From Adiantum capillus-veneris (taxonomy: Eukaryota; Streptophyta; Polypodiopsida; Polypodiales; Pteridaceae), in the NCBI GenBank assembly GCA_014529385.2, contig CM043965.1:63137933-63201932 (forward strand): DNA of 64,000 nt, written 5' to 3'. Below the pieces are notes generated by a model that did no database searches, was not told where the DNA came from, and worked only from the letters and a program-made list of their open reading frames with translations. Positions 25,702-37,275 of the stretch are shown in pieces (positions within the stretch are counted from its first letter, which is position 1; every line of letters starts with the position of its first letter). The translations under genes were made by a program, and so were the position numbers.

Positions 25702-26579
25702 TCTCAAGATTGTTGAATATACTATCATTTTGATGACAAACTGTTTTAGAGTCCTTGGAAATATCAAAATGTATTAATTCAATAAATTCCACATTTTCAT
25801 CTTTTGTTTTAAATTTTAAGAAGTCTTGTTCTTTATTAAGAGGAATTTGGCAAAAAAAAAAATCATCGCAATCCTTTGCGTAACTATGAACATCTAATCC
25901 ACGATATTCTTCTTCAATTATTCGACTCTTGCTACTAACATCGACGTCTAATGTTTCTACCAGGAGAATGATTTCTGTTTTTCACTAAATTACACTTCAA
26001 AACAGTTTTCTTGGAAATCTAAAATCATACATTATATGCATGAAAATCCTTGCTGACAAAGAAGACAATTGATAATGCTTTCATGAATCATCATATTCAG
26101 AGGAATCAACACCTACAAATAGAATTTTTGCTATTTGATTTGTGTGCATTATTTGAAATTTTTGGCCACAATTATGAAAGATTTTTTTTTACACAAAGTG
26201 AATATGATAGGTAAACAATCCCCTAACCATAACCAAAGTAAAATTAATATCCTTTAAACGTAAATTGTAGACTCCACTCAATCTTCGGTCGATGATTCTT
26301 CAACACGAACAAATCTTTGAATCAAGTCCGAGGCATGTCTCTAGTTCATGGTCGTGTTCATCTCAATCTCAATGTCCATACAATCACAAACTCAGCTACA
26401 TGTTTGTAATTGGGGTCTCATACTTGCAAAGCTTTCCACATGTATTCACTTTGCACTTGGGAATATTTCACGTGCTCGTTGACATTTACAATCATAGCAA
26501 CAATAATTTGAGCTATATTTGTAACATTTTCTAAACAATGGTAGAATATGCACACCTCAAATTAAATTGTCACTCAATC
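25701..26579. other. AT-rich region, no gene seen
   Basis: Stops in all frames and no repeat or domain signature. Confidence 0.5.
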
Positions 26580-26684
26580 AATTTACACCTTGCAAAACCA
26601 CTACTCTTAAACTTAATTTACACCTTGCAAAACCACTACTCTTAAACTTAATTTACACCTTGCAAAACCACTACTCTTAAACTT
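26580..26684. repeat. 35-bp tandem repeat, three copies
   Basis: The unit opens AATTTACACCTTGCAAAACC and closes ACTACTCTTAAACTT. The three copies are essentially identical, so expansion is recent compared with the decay around it. Confidence 0.95.
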
Positions 26685-27014
26685 GACAACTCCATCAAAA
26701 CTTAGCGAAAGGACATCATTGGAATCTATACACATAAAGGTGCTTATTAATACGATTGGGGTGGATAGAGCAAAGAACCATTCATGATTAAGAGTACACT
26801 GTTACAAATAATATAAGCAAGCCATAAACTAGAATTCCATAAGATGAAAATGGATACAATATGTGCTCTTAGATAGAGCTCATAGGGAATCTCAAGCTAG
26901 TACAACTTGGTAAAACAACTCAAGATGAGTATAGTGAACCACCTACTAGGTTTCCTACAAAGAGGGGTTAACTTATGAAGATAGGAGACTAACACTATTC
27001 TAGAATGTAGGGCT

Positions 27015-27960
27015 TTACCTTTCCTTGATTTACACTTGGAAGGAGGATGTTCATTCTTACCACAATGCATACAAGATTATTTCTCCAAGAAGTCTTTAGA
27101 GAAATGCCCTATTTTGCCACAATTGTAGCATCTCGTATTATCTTTATTGATGAACATACCGACGCAACAACTAACGCTCCTCCACTTGGAATTCGACCTC
27201 TCTTTTGATGATATCTTCTTTCTATACGGAACTGATGACATCTAAAATCTCTAGTGCAGATTCTTTATTCTCTAGAATGGTCATAATGTGATTATAGCTT
27301 TTGATCAAAGCAATGAGAAGCATGACTACTTTGTCATCTTCCAGAACCTCCCATTTGATATAGGTGAGTTGAGTGGCAATGGTTTCTAGTTAATTGATTG
27401 AAATAGCAATGTCTTTATCCTCTCATGTAGTGAGTGTGTACAATTGTATTTATCCTCTTCTATAGTGAGTCTATTATGAGTCTGTACAATTGTCTCTTTA
27501 CACCTACTTTGGACTGTTTAGCTTTAGCCCCCAAGTTCTTCAATAAGACTATTAAAGCATCATGAGCACTAGTACACTCATGAAAAACATGCATGTAATT
27601 ATTCTGCAAAGAAGTTATGATAATTCTTAACCCTTGCCCATCTTTGGAGCATAATTGATAGATGAAGATGGTGCCCTAGTTTGTGTGGCATTTGACTCTA
27701 GGTAGTTGTGTAATGGTTGCCTCAACTAATGACCACAATTTTTTCTTCATAAGGTATGTTCAAAGTTTGGATTTTGGCCAAAGAAACTAGCTCCATTAAC
27801 TTGTCAATCATGCTCTCTCCCATCATGCGTACAAAGTAATCCCTTTTGCATGCAAAGACTTGCCAACATCACTCCAAACCTCATGTGAAACTATATTGCC
27901 CTTTGCTTGACAATGTAGTAGAGCTACACATCTGTTGTTAGCTCCTTACCAAATCACAAT
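27015..27960 (-). pseudogene. Ty1/copia Gag remnant with two zinc knuckles
   Basis: Minus-strand reading gives CYNCGKIGHFSKDF and, after one stop, CMHCGKNEHPPSKC. These are two CCHC zinc knuckles separated by a short linker (about 27135-27050), the first with its last Cys changed to Phe. Upstream stretches such as IVSHEVWSDVGKSL and MMGESMIDKLMELVSLA fit copia Gag. The frame is broken many times. No LTR or pol was found next to it. Confidence 0.6.
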
Positions 27961-30900
27961 TACAAAATCATCCCTATATATGATGAATACTATATACATT
28001 GCAAAGTGTTGTGCCTTGAATATAAAACAATTAAATTCTTAACGATAACAGCAAGAGTTAGGATGATTTTTTTCCTTGAATGCTTTGAGAGCTTTGAAGC
28101 CTTGTGCTTTGGGAAACCAGTATGAAGAGGCTCTTTAATGGACTTTAAAGACCCTTAGCTATCAAGACAACACAAAAACCAAGGAACTAATCCCTTTACT
28201 AGGGATAGCACTACTTGGACTATGGGCACCTCCCCTTACTTAGAAAATGACACCAAGAGAGGTTGTGAGCCCCTTCTAGGGAAAACCAAAACCGAGTGCT
28301 AATGGAAAACCCCTCTTTCATACACGACCAGCATAAGAAAGCATATTTGATATCCCCCTCGTGCTCGCATAATGATCGAGGAAAAAGTAAAACCCAACTT
28401 AATTTCTATTGGTAGTCAATTTTGAAATTCACCCAAATTACACCTAAGATAGTAAGATGAGCCCATGAGTCATGCACTAAGTTTAGGAGTCATCAAGGCT
28501 AGCCGAGTCAAAGGAAGGCCAAAAAAAAGGATTTCATCCTTTCCTTAGCAAGGCCTTGTGGACATGCATGCGAGCGCACACACAAATCCTTTCCTTGCTA
28601 AGGAAAGATTCCTTAGGAAGGGCTTGTCTTAGATGTTTGGGTGAAATCAAATTTGAGAACTCAATATTGTTGGATGAACTTGACTACGGTCGAGTTACAA
28701 GTTATGACTTGTTCTCAAAACATAGATATAGTATGATTAAGAAATACTTATGTATATTTCGTAACTTCTTTGATGATTCATAATAGTTTTAGCCTCAAAA
28801 CTAACAACTTGCAAAGATTGGGATAGATTAATGGCACTAATGACACCTAGACAATATATCACCATCACGTACTACATCTTAAGATTATCCAAAATTCAAG
28901 TCGATGATAAAGTATGCACTTGAATATGTGTAGTTTTGTATGCTAAAAATGATAAGAGTCGCAGCTTCTATCACATAGTGTAACATGAAGCTTTGTCTAT
29001 ATTTGAATGATTTATGAATGTACTATGGAGGAATGCGTAGAGAATGTAAGTCTACCTTGTTCCATACAAGATGACTTCGGAATTGTACATGAGATGCCTT
29101 GTATTTACTTCCATAAAAACTAAATGCAACGTTTTTTAAGTCAAATTTGTTTCTTTGGAAAACCTAAGAAAGATATTCAAAGGGAAAAAATGTACCTAAA
29201 AATAAATTTTCAATATTCCTCCTTTGTGCATTGTTGAGAAATGAAAGTTCTAGTACACTCTCGTTGAAGCTTCGGTAGCTTACCAAATAGAATAACCCAT
29301 CTTGAATATCAATATCTCAATAACCCATCCTTATCTCAATAACCCATCTTGAATGTCAAGTTCCAATTAACACTTCTTTGATAAAACTCAACTTGTACTC
29401 TTCCACAATCCCATTGAGTCTCGAGTGCAGCATAGCATAAAGTAGTTCACATCGTGTGACACCAACCTTTTGTAAATGGTTTTAAGCTTCCTTGTCAATA
29501 GAATTTTCTTGAAATAAGAACCTTGTTTTGCTTACACTAAAACTAGTACTATGGCTCTATTAGCAAATTCCGTTGCCCTTGTAGAATTCCCTCAAACCTA
29601 AAGAATGGTTGATATTATCAAGTGTAGTAACAAATATTGTTGTATTGAATGAAGCTGTTTCCCACAATCCCATTTTAACGACTCCCAACCCAAGGTAGAA
29701 AATTGAGTAGTAAAATTGATGTAGATTGTGTGCTTTCAAATGTGCATGGGAATTCATTGCAATAAATTGCTGCTACTATGAAGAACTTTTTACGAGTTAT
29801 AGGACACATTTAAAAAAAATGGTTACTTTCAATTTTATGTCTTACCACATCTTGTACACATAACGGAATTTAAAGAGGCAAACATTTTGAGGTTTAGCAT
29901 TTTGAGGTTTGCCCATGTTTAGCATTTTGAGGGGAGCCAAACAAAGTGATAGTTCCAATATTTTATTCATGAATATGAATCTACCACATTCCCCAATCAA
30001 TTCCATCTATGCTACATAAAGACCTACAACTTGGTGCACGAGTCACAACACTTAAGATCCCATTAAAGGAATAGAGAAACTCACTAGAGCTCACTAGTGC
30101 TTGGTTCCCTTTTTCTTACTTTGAACAACTACAACCTTCAATTTCGTAAGCATATTGATTTCTTGGCCAAATTATAGATTACAATGGTTTTAGGCACATT
30201 TCATGATAAAAGAATTCTTAAGTGATATAGGACTTCAAAGTTTTGTTTGGCATCTTCAAAGTATTATTTGGCATGAAGCAAGGTTAATGTCACCTTTTGC
30301 ATAATGTTTTGAGACAACATGTTTTTTTTAATATAGTCTTACAAGTTTGCAAACTTATTAAGGTGGCACTTCTCTCCTTTAGTTTGTCAATCCCTATAGC
30401 TTGCTATAGTTAAAGGTTTTGCAATAAAAGTCTTAACTTTTCTAGAACCCATTGTCATCTATCCCAAAATAAAAATTTTGAATCATTTTTTAAATTTGCA
30501 GGAACGTTAATGGAGTCTCCAAATTTTGCTCCTTGACACTAAAGCAACCAAAGTTGGGACGCACTAAATTGTGTCTTAAGATGGGCGTTGACGAGAACGC
30601 AATCAAACTCTCAGACTATCACCACTACTGAAGCACTAAGAGAAAGGGTGTTTGATCCTCATCCTAAAGATTGGCCTGTATGAAAACTATGAATAGCAGT
30701 GTTGGGAAAAATGATGCCTTCATTGCAATACCTGACGGCCATTGAAGCTTACAAACTTTTGAAGCTGTGGATCCCAAATTCCTACTAGCACGTATCCAAC
30801 TTTCCTCAAAATTCACAAAAATACTTCTTTAAATCATTTTGGCTTAATAGGCCGTGTAAAGCATAGATATCACAAATCAGCACATTCTTACATTTAGTGT

Positions 30901-31270
30901 TTGGAAGCAGCAACATTATACAAGTAACTAACAAAACCGTTGCAATCAAAAGCAAAGATAGTAAAATTTAATTCTCTGCTCAGATTTCATCATTTCAACG
31001 ATGGCAAATCTTTGTTGTATAGTTATGGTTGCAATAACACCCTACTGTTTGAATTATAAAACCTCCTCTTAAGTTGGCCACAACAATGGGTTCTTTCTTA
31101 TTTATGAGTTCTCAAAAATCAATTTACTAAACTACTGTGTTCCTCTCCTTCACCAAAAGGTTATGACAGATGGCTGTTGTGTATATATGTTTATTAGTGT
31201 TCAGATTTATCTTTGTAGTTGTAAATTATTTTACAGACCTCTCTGCGTAAAGAATGCACTGCATGAGTCA
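27961..31270. other. unclassified AT-rich region
   Basis: No domain recognised on either strand. A 75-codon open stretch at 28556-28783 (plus) has no recognisable family. A short motif, ATCCTTTCCTT plus its neighbours, recurs at 28531 and 28575, and ATAACCCATCTTGAAT recurs at 29291 and 29340. Nothing else stands out. Confidence 0.45.
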
Positions 31271-31783
31271 CAATGCCCTCTTTCCCGTTAATCCCCTCAG
31301 GATTTTTTTTAAAGAAGTTAAACAAATCCTCAGGAATCATCACCCTGCAAACCGATGAAGAAACTATTCAATCTAAAGCAGAGACAAATGCACTGTCGTG
31401 TCGCATTTCGAGGCAGCTCACTAGTTCAAAGGGCAATGTGAGACGGCGAAAAATCCTAGGGATTCAAAAAGAGTTTCGACCCAACAATATGGACTCCCTA
31501 GACAATCTGGGTTCTACATCCTGCACAATCTTTGCCATATATGCAAATGGCGAGCCACAAAACTGTCATCACATACAGATCACTAATACTCCTGTACTCG
31601 TACCAACTAGACCAGCTTTCATTTCTGTAAACCTAGGGCTTGCTGCCTATTATTCCATGCCCTTCCACATGTTCAAATGCACCTTAACTCGGAGCTCACA
31701 TGTTTAAGCACAATGTATGCAGATGATAAAACAAACATCGATGCACACTAGAATGACTAGAGGCGACAAATACCTGAGCTCCA
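31271..31783 (-). other. downstream (3' UTR side) of the FPA-like gene
   Basis: Lies just past the stop codon of the FPA-like gene. A 144-codon plus-strand frame (31273-31707) is antisense to this area, has no recognisable domain and is not called as a gene. Confidence 0.4.
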
Positions 31784-33977
31784 TCAAGTTGGACCTGCAG
31801 GTCCTTTGCCGTTGTGCATTCGTTGCAAAAGTGCAGCTGCCAGTTGAAGCGTTGCTTGAAAACGATTACTTGCCTCCCCACCGTTAGAGCCACCATCACG
31901 ACGCACGACACCTGTCCTTAAAGCATCAGCAGCACTTGTGTTGCCAGTCGAATTTGATCCGTCAGTGGCACCACCCTGAGACAGCAACGCTTGCCTTAAC
32001 AAGGCTTGGGTGGCTGCCGTTGAATCTTTTGAAACAGATTGTAGATTGGCAAGAACTTGTTCCTGAACATAAACGGAATCAACATGAGCAGTATGAGAAA
32101 CTAAACCATTGCTAAGGTAGAATAGCTAAATGTACTTCTCTGGAGCCTACGCCTCAGTCAGAAATCCTACCGCTGCTCCACTTGGTCTTGCCTCAGAGCC
32201 TCCTGCCCCCGGAATACGTAAGCTTGAATCAGTTGAGGTTGATGAAACACTAGCTGGATCCCAGTGATGCATCTGCCCTGACCAGGGTGTTTGAAAGCTT
32301 CCTATATGGTCCTGTACTGCTCCACTTCCTTTAGCCCTAGTCTCACTTTCATTTTCCAAGATCTCAGCAGTGGAAGGTGTAGCGCCCCCGTTAGCTTCTG
32401 CATCATCAAGCGGTCTGAAGCTAGGAGCCCCTAATAGTGAAGCAGAGGAATAACTAAGTTCCGAGATCGATTGTTGCGGGTCTGCTGATTGACTTTGCGG
32501 GAACCTTGTAGCAGCTGCTGATGTACTTTCTGTCGGCTCTTCTTTTGTCACCATTCTTGACTGTAGATGAGCACGATGTTGCTGGGGACCTTGCGAAGGA
32601 AATAAACCTGCCTGCTGATGATGGTTTGGAGGAGTGCTTTCTGCCTGAGGGAATTTGATGACTAGCCCAAAGAGGCAGTCACCGTGCAGCTTCAAAACAT
32701 TTTCTGCAAAATCAGATGGCGGTACTAAAAACAATGTTGTTCCATCGCTTGTGTTCGCAACTCCGGCACGCCGCTTGTCCCCCAGATAGCTGACAAACTC
32801 TTGAAAAGAAGCGTTTTCACCATCCCCATTTGGAGTGAAGTAAATAATGCCATAGTCTACGGCCTGGTAGAAATGTTGTGCTAGCATATCAAGTGAGGTT
32901 CGAGCCACACAGTTGACGACTCCTGGCCTGAAAAAACACAAATTGAATTATCAAGCCTAAAGAAGCAAGGTACAAAATCTAATCAGCAATCAAGAAGGCG
33001 GAATGAGCACGTGAAAGAGAGGTAAATTCTTACAAGGAGTCGTCAATTCCTTTGCCAACAGGGAAACTTTGCACACGACAAATGAAAATTCCTGCCTTGG
33101 CAATAGATCCTCTCCAAGCGGCTCCTTGATCTGGTGTCCCAATTCCTGCCATAAAAGAATCACCTGCATGACCCCTCTCCAAACCTGAGTGCACTCCTTT
33201 ATATAGCATGAGATTTGAATGCCAAGGTTCATTAGAAGGCACCCAAGCTTTTCCAAATCCTTCCGTGTATCGAGTATCAAAATTAGCACCACCTTCAACA
33301 TATCCTTCCAAGTACCCTGACCCACCTAGATTAGGCCTTTTATGCTCTCTCGGTACAAAGTCTCTCTCAGCAGCACCAGGGTCCTCAAGCAGGGGCCTAC
33401 TCAGAGCATCTCCAGGTCGTAACCTGCCATCAAAGTAATCACTACCATCAGGCAGCCCGCCTCTCAGAGGGGGGGCAGCCAAAAGCCCAGCAGAAATACC
33501 CCCAGCAGGCCTTGCAAAGCCCTTAGTAGTTCTGTTGAAGTCATGATGACCAACAGAAAATCTATTAGGGGGGTGCATAGCACCAGGCCAATCAAAACCA
33601 CCAAAAGGCCTGGATCCTCCCATTTCTACATGATGAGGGAGATGATAAAACCCCTCAACTCTAGCAGTCCGTTTAGAAGCTTCATTGCTAGAAAATCGTA
33701 TTAATATGCGTGGATCATTAAGAAGTCTCCCTTGAAGCCCTTCTTTGGCCCGAGTCGCCTCATCCACATTTCTGAACTGAACAAAACAATAACTTCGATC
33801 TGGAAAAGTAGTGATTCTCTCTACTTCACCAAACAAGATAAATGCTTTTCGTAATCCATCCTCATCCACCCTGCTAGGTGGTGGAAAGCCAATCCATAAT
33901 GTCTCACTAGGTTCCCCTTCCTTGCTTCCTCTCTCATCCGGAACAGTGTGAGGAGTTGCATCCACTGCTGAGTGCCC
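31784..33977 (-). CDS. FPA: FPA-like RRM/SPOC protein, 3' part of the gene (third RRM, SPOC, C terminus)
   Basis: Three exons read on the minus strand: 33977-33034, 32927-32171 and 32062-31784 (stop). Introns of 106 and 108 bp have GT-AG ends (GTAAG and GTAGG donors, CAG acceptors) and exon phases that agree, giving 659 codons. Residues about 27-100 form an RRM (LWIGFP as RNP2, RSYCFVQFR as RNP1), followed by a Gly/Pro/Arg-rich linker. The SPOC domain spans the first intron (AWRGSIAKAGIFICRV, PGVVNCVARTSLDML, DGTTLFLVPPSDF). The C terminus has the FPA-like NRFQATLQLAAALLQRM near the stop. Arabidopsis FPA is a nuclear protein that promotes proximal poly(A) site choice and acts in the autonomous flowering pathway; shared function is inferred. 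FPA normally has three RRMs. The acceptor at 33980-33978 shows that more exons lie upstream, but none is recognisable within the window. No stop or frameshift is seen in these exons. Confidence 0.9.
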
Positions 33978-34120
33978 CTGCCAGTTGCCAAAAGAAAACT
34001 TTAAAACATAACCTAATCGTGAAGGCATCATATTAGGCCAAAAGCCAAGAAAACCTTATCCAACACTACCAATAATTTGGAACCATTTTGCCTTAAAAAT
34101 AACATGAAAGCAATACAGTG
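33978..34120 (-). other. start of the upstream intron of the FPA-like gene
   Basis: The minus strand shows a T-rich tract and GGCAACTGGCAG immediately before exon sequence, a good 3' splice site. Retroelement sequence begins at 34121. Confidence 0.6.
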
Positions 34121-34205
34121 TCACGAGACGGGCACCACGTGCCAATGGAAAAGAAACAACTTTAAGCACTTCAAATAACAATTGAACTCAAAGAGATGCA
34201 TGATG
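34121..34205 (-). repeat. LTR fragment (same family as 51418-52040)
   Basis: TGTCACGAGACGGGCACCAC followed by AACTTTAAGCACTTCAAATA matches the left ends of the LTRs at 35244 and 51418. Only about 85 bp are present. Confidence 0.7.
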
Positions 34206-34597
34206 CTTCACAACAGACTTCGGAGCCCACTTATACCAGAGGTATATTAGTTGACAGAGCCATTGAGCTCGAGAGAGCTAGAGTCCCACGTCTACAAGGG
34301 CGAACACGACATCGACGGAGGCTTCATCAAAGAATTAGGACTATTCTGTCTCCCAATACGACTATTTACAGAGGCGGCATTGACGAAGCTCTTCAGCGAC
34401 CCATGCAATACTTTCTCGGACAACACTTGATGCCAGATATCCTCGGGCATTGATGATGATGATTTTAGTTTTTTCACTTTACTTCGTTTTTATTTTTGTA
34501 CCCACACATTGTATTAGATCCACCAAGATTGTATCAGTTTGGTCTCATAGGTCATTTTGGCCTTTTGAAGACGTTTAATATAACATTTCATTTCATT

Positions 34598-34600
<3 letters not shown>
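34206..34600 (+). other. unidentified short coding-like remnant with AT-rich 3' part
   Basis: An open frame to 34453 contains LERARVPRLQGRTRHRRRL and GIDEALQRPMQYFLGQHLM. It is followed by an AT-rich stretch and TTTCATTTCATTTCA leading into a (CT)n run. I do not recognise it. It may be the 3' end of a retroposed sequence. Confidence 0.3.

Positions 34601-34638
<38 letters not shown>
34601..34638. repeat. (TC)n microsatellite
   Basis: 38 bp of TC, followed by (ATCA)n and two copies of ATATCACATAAAATATACAA (34662-34715). Confidence 0.95.
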
Positions 34639-34641
<3 letters not shown>

Positions 34642-34728
34642 CAATCAATCAAATATCACATAAAATATACAAAACACATGTCCTCATAATATCACATAAA
34701 ATATACAAAACACAGCCTCTAGGGGAAT

Positions 34729-34828
34729 ATGTAAATGAACAGATAAAGTGACCAAAGCCTGTAGGGAAACATGTAAAATTTACACGTTCCCCTACAGGCT
34801 TTGGTCACTTTAATTGTTCATTTATATG
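34729..34828. repeat. imperfect palindrome, arms about 49 bp
   Basis: Arms 34729-34777 and 34780-34828 pair almost fully across CCTACAGGCTTTGGTCACTT and its complement, with almost no loop. This looks like a small foldback or MITE-type element. Confidence 0.85.
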
Positions 34829-34965
34829 TCTGTAAAGGAACGCTAGGGGGAGATCTATAATGGTATCCAAGACCGATGTCGTCCTCCACTCTCTCCAAGA
34901 CACTCTTTGTAACCATGTGTGCCAGTATCTGCAATGTACCGTATCATCTCAAGAAGAGAACATAT

Positions 34966-35052
34966 ACCTAGATGAATCCAGGATAAGCCCAGATTCGCCC
35001 TTGAAGGAAAGTGCAAGGTATAGACCCATGGTAGTCACCCACAAGACAATAT
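34966..35052 (+). repeat. dispersed repeat, partner of 50743-50835
   Basis: ATACCTAGATGAATCCAGGA through CACCCACAAGACAATATAAC is nearly identical in the two places, about 15.8 kb apart and in the same orientation. Confidence 0.9.
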
Positions 35053-35243
35053 AACCATCTCAGGAAGAGAACATATCCAAGGTATTGAATATTGTCGACA
35101 AAGGCCTCTAACTATCTTCTGAGTCTATCTACTCAAAACTCACCTCATTTGTACCCAAAATAACAATTGCCTCTTTGCTCTTCCACATGGTCATTGACAA
35201 TGGATGTGGCCAATCTCGACTGATGAGGAAAGTAAAAGGTAAA

Positions 35244-35722
35244 TGCTATCACAGGGACAAGCACCATGTGCGAACGGAAAAGAACAGACTGAACAACTTT
35301 AAGCACTTCAAATAACAACTGAACTGAAAGAGATCCACGACATACAAGACGCGGAGTGGCGGAGTTCCACCCCAAGAGAGCATCGGCCCCAAACCTTGGC
35401 GCCCCTTTCGGTATTTCTTTATATTGCTTGAACTCAATACAACTCCCATGGCTCTACTCTGCATTCCCCACAGGTAGACTGCCAAAGTGAGAGCCCATGG
35501 GTCATATTTAAAGGCCCTTGGCCTCTAAAAGCAATTTACATAAAAAGCAGTCAAACTCAAAAGCTTCAAGTCCAAAAGCAAGTGTCCAAAAGCAACCAAC
35601 ACCAATTGCAGAAATCCGTACAGTTGCAACGTAAAACGCGGGATTCTGTATTGTCTGCCACGTCAACATGTCAACGCAAATTGCGGGGGTTCAACTGCCA
35701 TGTCATCAGCTTCTACACAAGA

Positions 35723-35778
<56 letters not shown>

Positions 35779-36011
35779 TCCTGCTTTATTTTAATGCCTT
35801 TAGGTCACTTGGGCTCCATCGGACGAGGTCCCATAAGTTAGCGGAACTTGTCTTTGAAAAATAGGCCAATCGGCAAGACTTTGCAAGTCTATAAAACTTC
35901 TTCTGCTGCTGCTTCTTTGTTGCTACTTCTTCACTTAGGGTTTAGGCCCCTCGGCGAGGATCTACAGGTTGGCTCCGTTTTTCAGTGGCTTGACATGTAA
36001 GCAATGTGACA
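35244..36011 (-). repeat. Ty3/gypsy LTR (3' LTR of a minus-oriented element)
   Basis: Homologous along its length to the solo LTR at 51418-52040, including GGCGCCCCTTTCGGTATTTC at about 35398. Read on the minus strand it begins TGTCACATTGC and is preceded by a purine tract AAGAAGGGGGGA (36025-36012). A 52-bp (TG)n array at 35726-35777 has expanded inside it; the solo LTR has only a few units there. Confidence 0.75.
35726..35777. repeat. (TG)n microsatellite inside the LTR
   Basis: 52 bp of pure TG. The orthologous spot in the 51418-52040 LTR reads only GTGTGTGTGAGTG. Confidence 0.95.
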
Positions 36012-36869
36012 TCCCCCCTTCTTGAAAGAAAGTAATCATCCACGATTACAACATATCTACAAAACAACTCAAGTTAGCTTAAAAATTTTCGAGGGTCACT
36101 CCGAGGGACAATTACTTTTCTCAATCCAGATCAGAGCTCTTGACCGGAGTCGTTGGTTTCCCAGAAGTATCTCATCCAATAAGGAGTCTCATTTGAGATC
36201 CGAGCTCTTGATATCCTAAGTCATTGGTTTCCCAGAAGTATCCCATCTAATAAGGAATATTCAGTGGTTGAATGTCATGAGTCTGATGCTAAAAGCCATA
36301 CTAACCTCCCCATGCATCCTCAGTCAACTCTCAGAGCTCCTCACTTTACTCCTTTGACATCCCAAGTGATTGGAAGAATTCCACAATTGCAATCATGAGC
36401 TCTGTCACTATTGAGAATTCATTCAAATAACTAGCTTCCCTCGCTTTTGGAGATAGAGTGGGGATTATGGCCTCCTACCTAGCTGCCATTGTATCTGTGT
36501 GGAGGCGCCCTTGGCTGAAAATGACCATTCCTAACTGCAAATGGGTGGTAGCCGAGTTAATGAGTGGTTGCCCGGTGCACCCACCTTGCATATGTGGCCA
36601 CTTGCCATGCAACCACCTACCATGCATGATCTCCGACTGCCTTGCATGAGTCGCCACCTACCATGTATGACCTCCACTTGCCATGGATGAACTCAAGTTA
36701 ACTTGTACTGCCACATGCCATGCATGAACTCCCGTTGACTTGCATGAGCCCCCACTTGCCATGTATGAGCTCCGGTTGCCTTGCATGAATCACCAAGTGT
36801 CCACATTCCCTATATGCTTGCCAAATAAGAGGGTCGCCCTGCTTCCAAATGCCTACCAAGGCACCAAGG
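36012..36869 (-). repeat. internal scrap of the minus-oriented gypsy element, with local repeats
   Basis: It starts with the polypurine tract. A roughly 75-bp unit containing GTTGGTTTCCCAGAAGTATC is duplicated (about 36110-36180 and 36190-36255). From about 36560 to 36790 a degenerate minisatellite of roughly 30 bp repeats CCACTTGCCATGCATGA-like units. No coding sequence is recognised. Confidence 0.6.
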
Positions 36870-36949
36870 TGTACCAAGCTTGGACACTCCAAGCAAGAAA
36901 TCAATAGCAACACACAAACAGAAACGTCACAACCTCTGAGCTTTAACGC

Positions 36950-36950
<1 letters not shown>

Positions 36951-36977
<27 letters not shown>
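36951..36977. repeat. (GA)n microsatellite inside the LTR
   Basis: 27 bp of pure GA. Confidence 0.95.
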
Positions 36978-36980
<3 letters not shown>

Positions 36981-37275
36981 ACAAGGGCCGGCGTAGTTTC
37001 GTGCCCAGAGGTACTGGCCCCAAAGTATGGCACCCCTTTCGATATTTCCTTATCATTAATCAACGCAAAGTACAACTCCCAAGGGACCTCTGCTGAGTGC
37101 TTTCAGACTCTGCAACCAGATGCTCTACAGAGTGAGGCCCAAAGGGCTCTTTTATTCTTACAAGGGAAGCCCCAAAAGCAGAGCCCCGAGAGCAATCAAT
37201 TCAAAAGCAGTCAAATCCAAAAACCTCTGCTCCCAAAAAGCTGCCAGCGTGAATCGCAGAAAACCGTACAGCCTG

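Noticed and set aside
26580-26684. CRISPR-like array
   Set aside because: Three direct units with no spacers between them in an evidently eukaryotic window. It is a plain tandem repeat.
31273-31707. 144-codon plus-strand open frame
   Set aside because: Lies antisense just beyond the stop of the FPA-like gene, with no domain or splice partners. More likely 3' flanking sequence of that gene.
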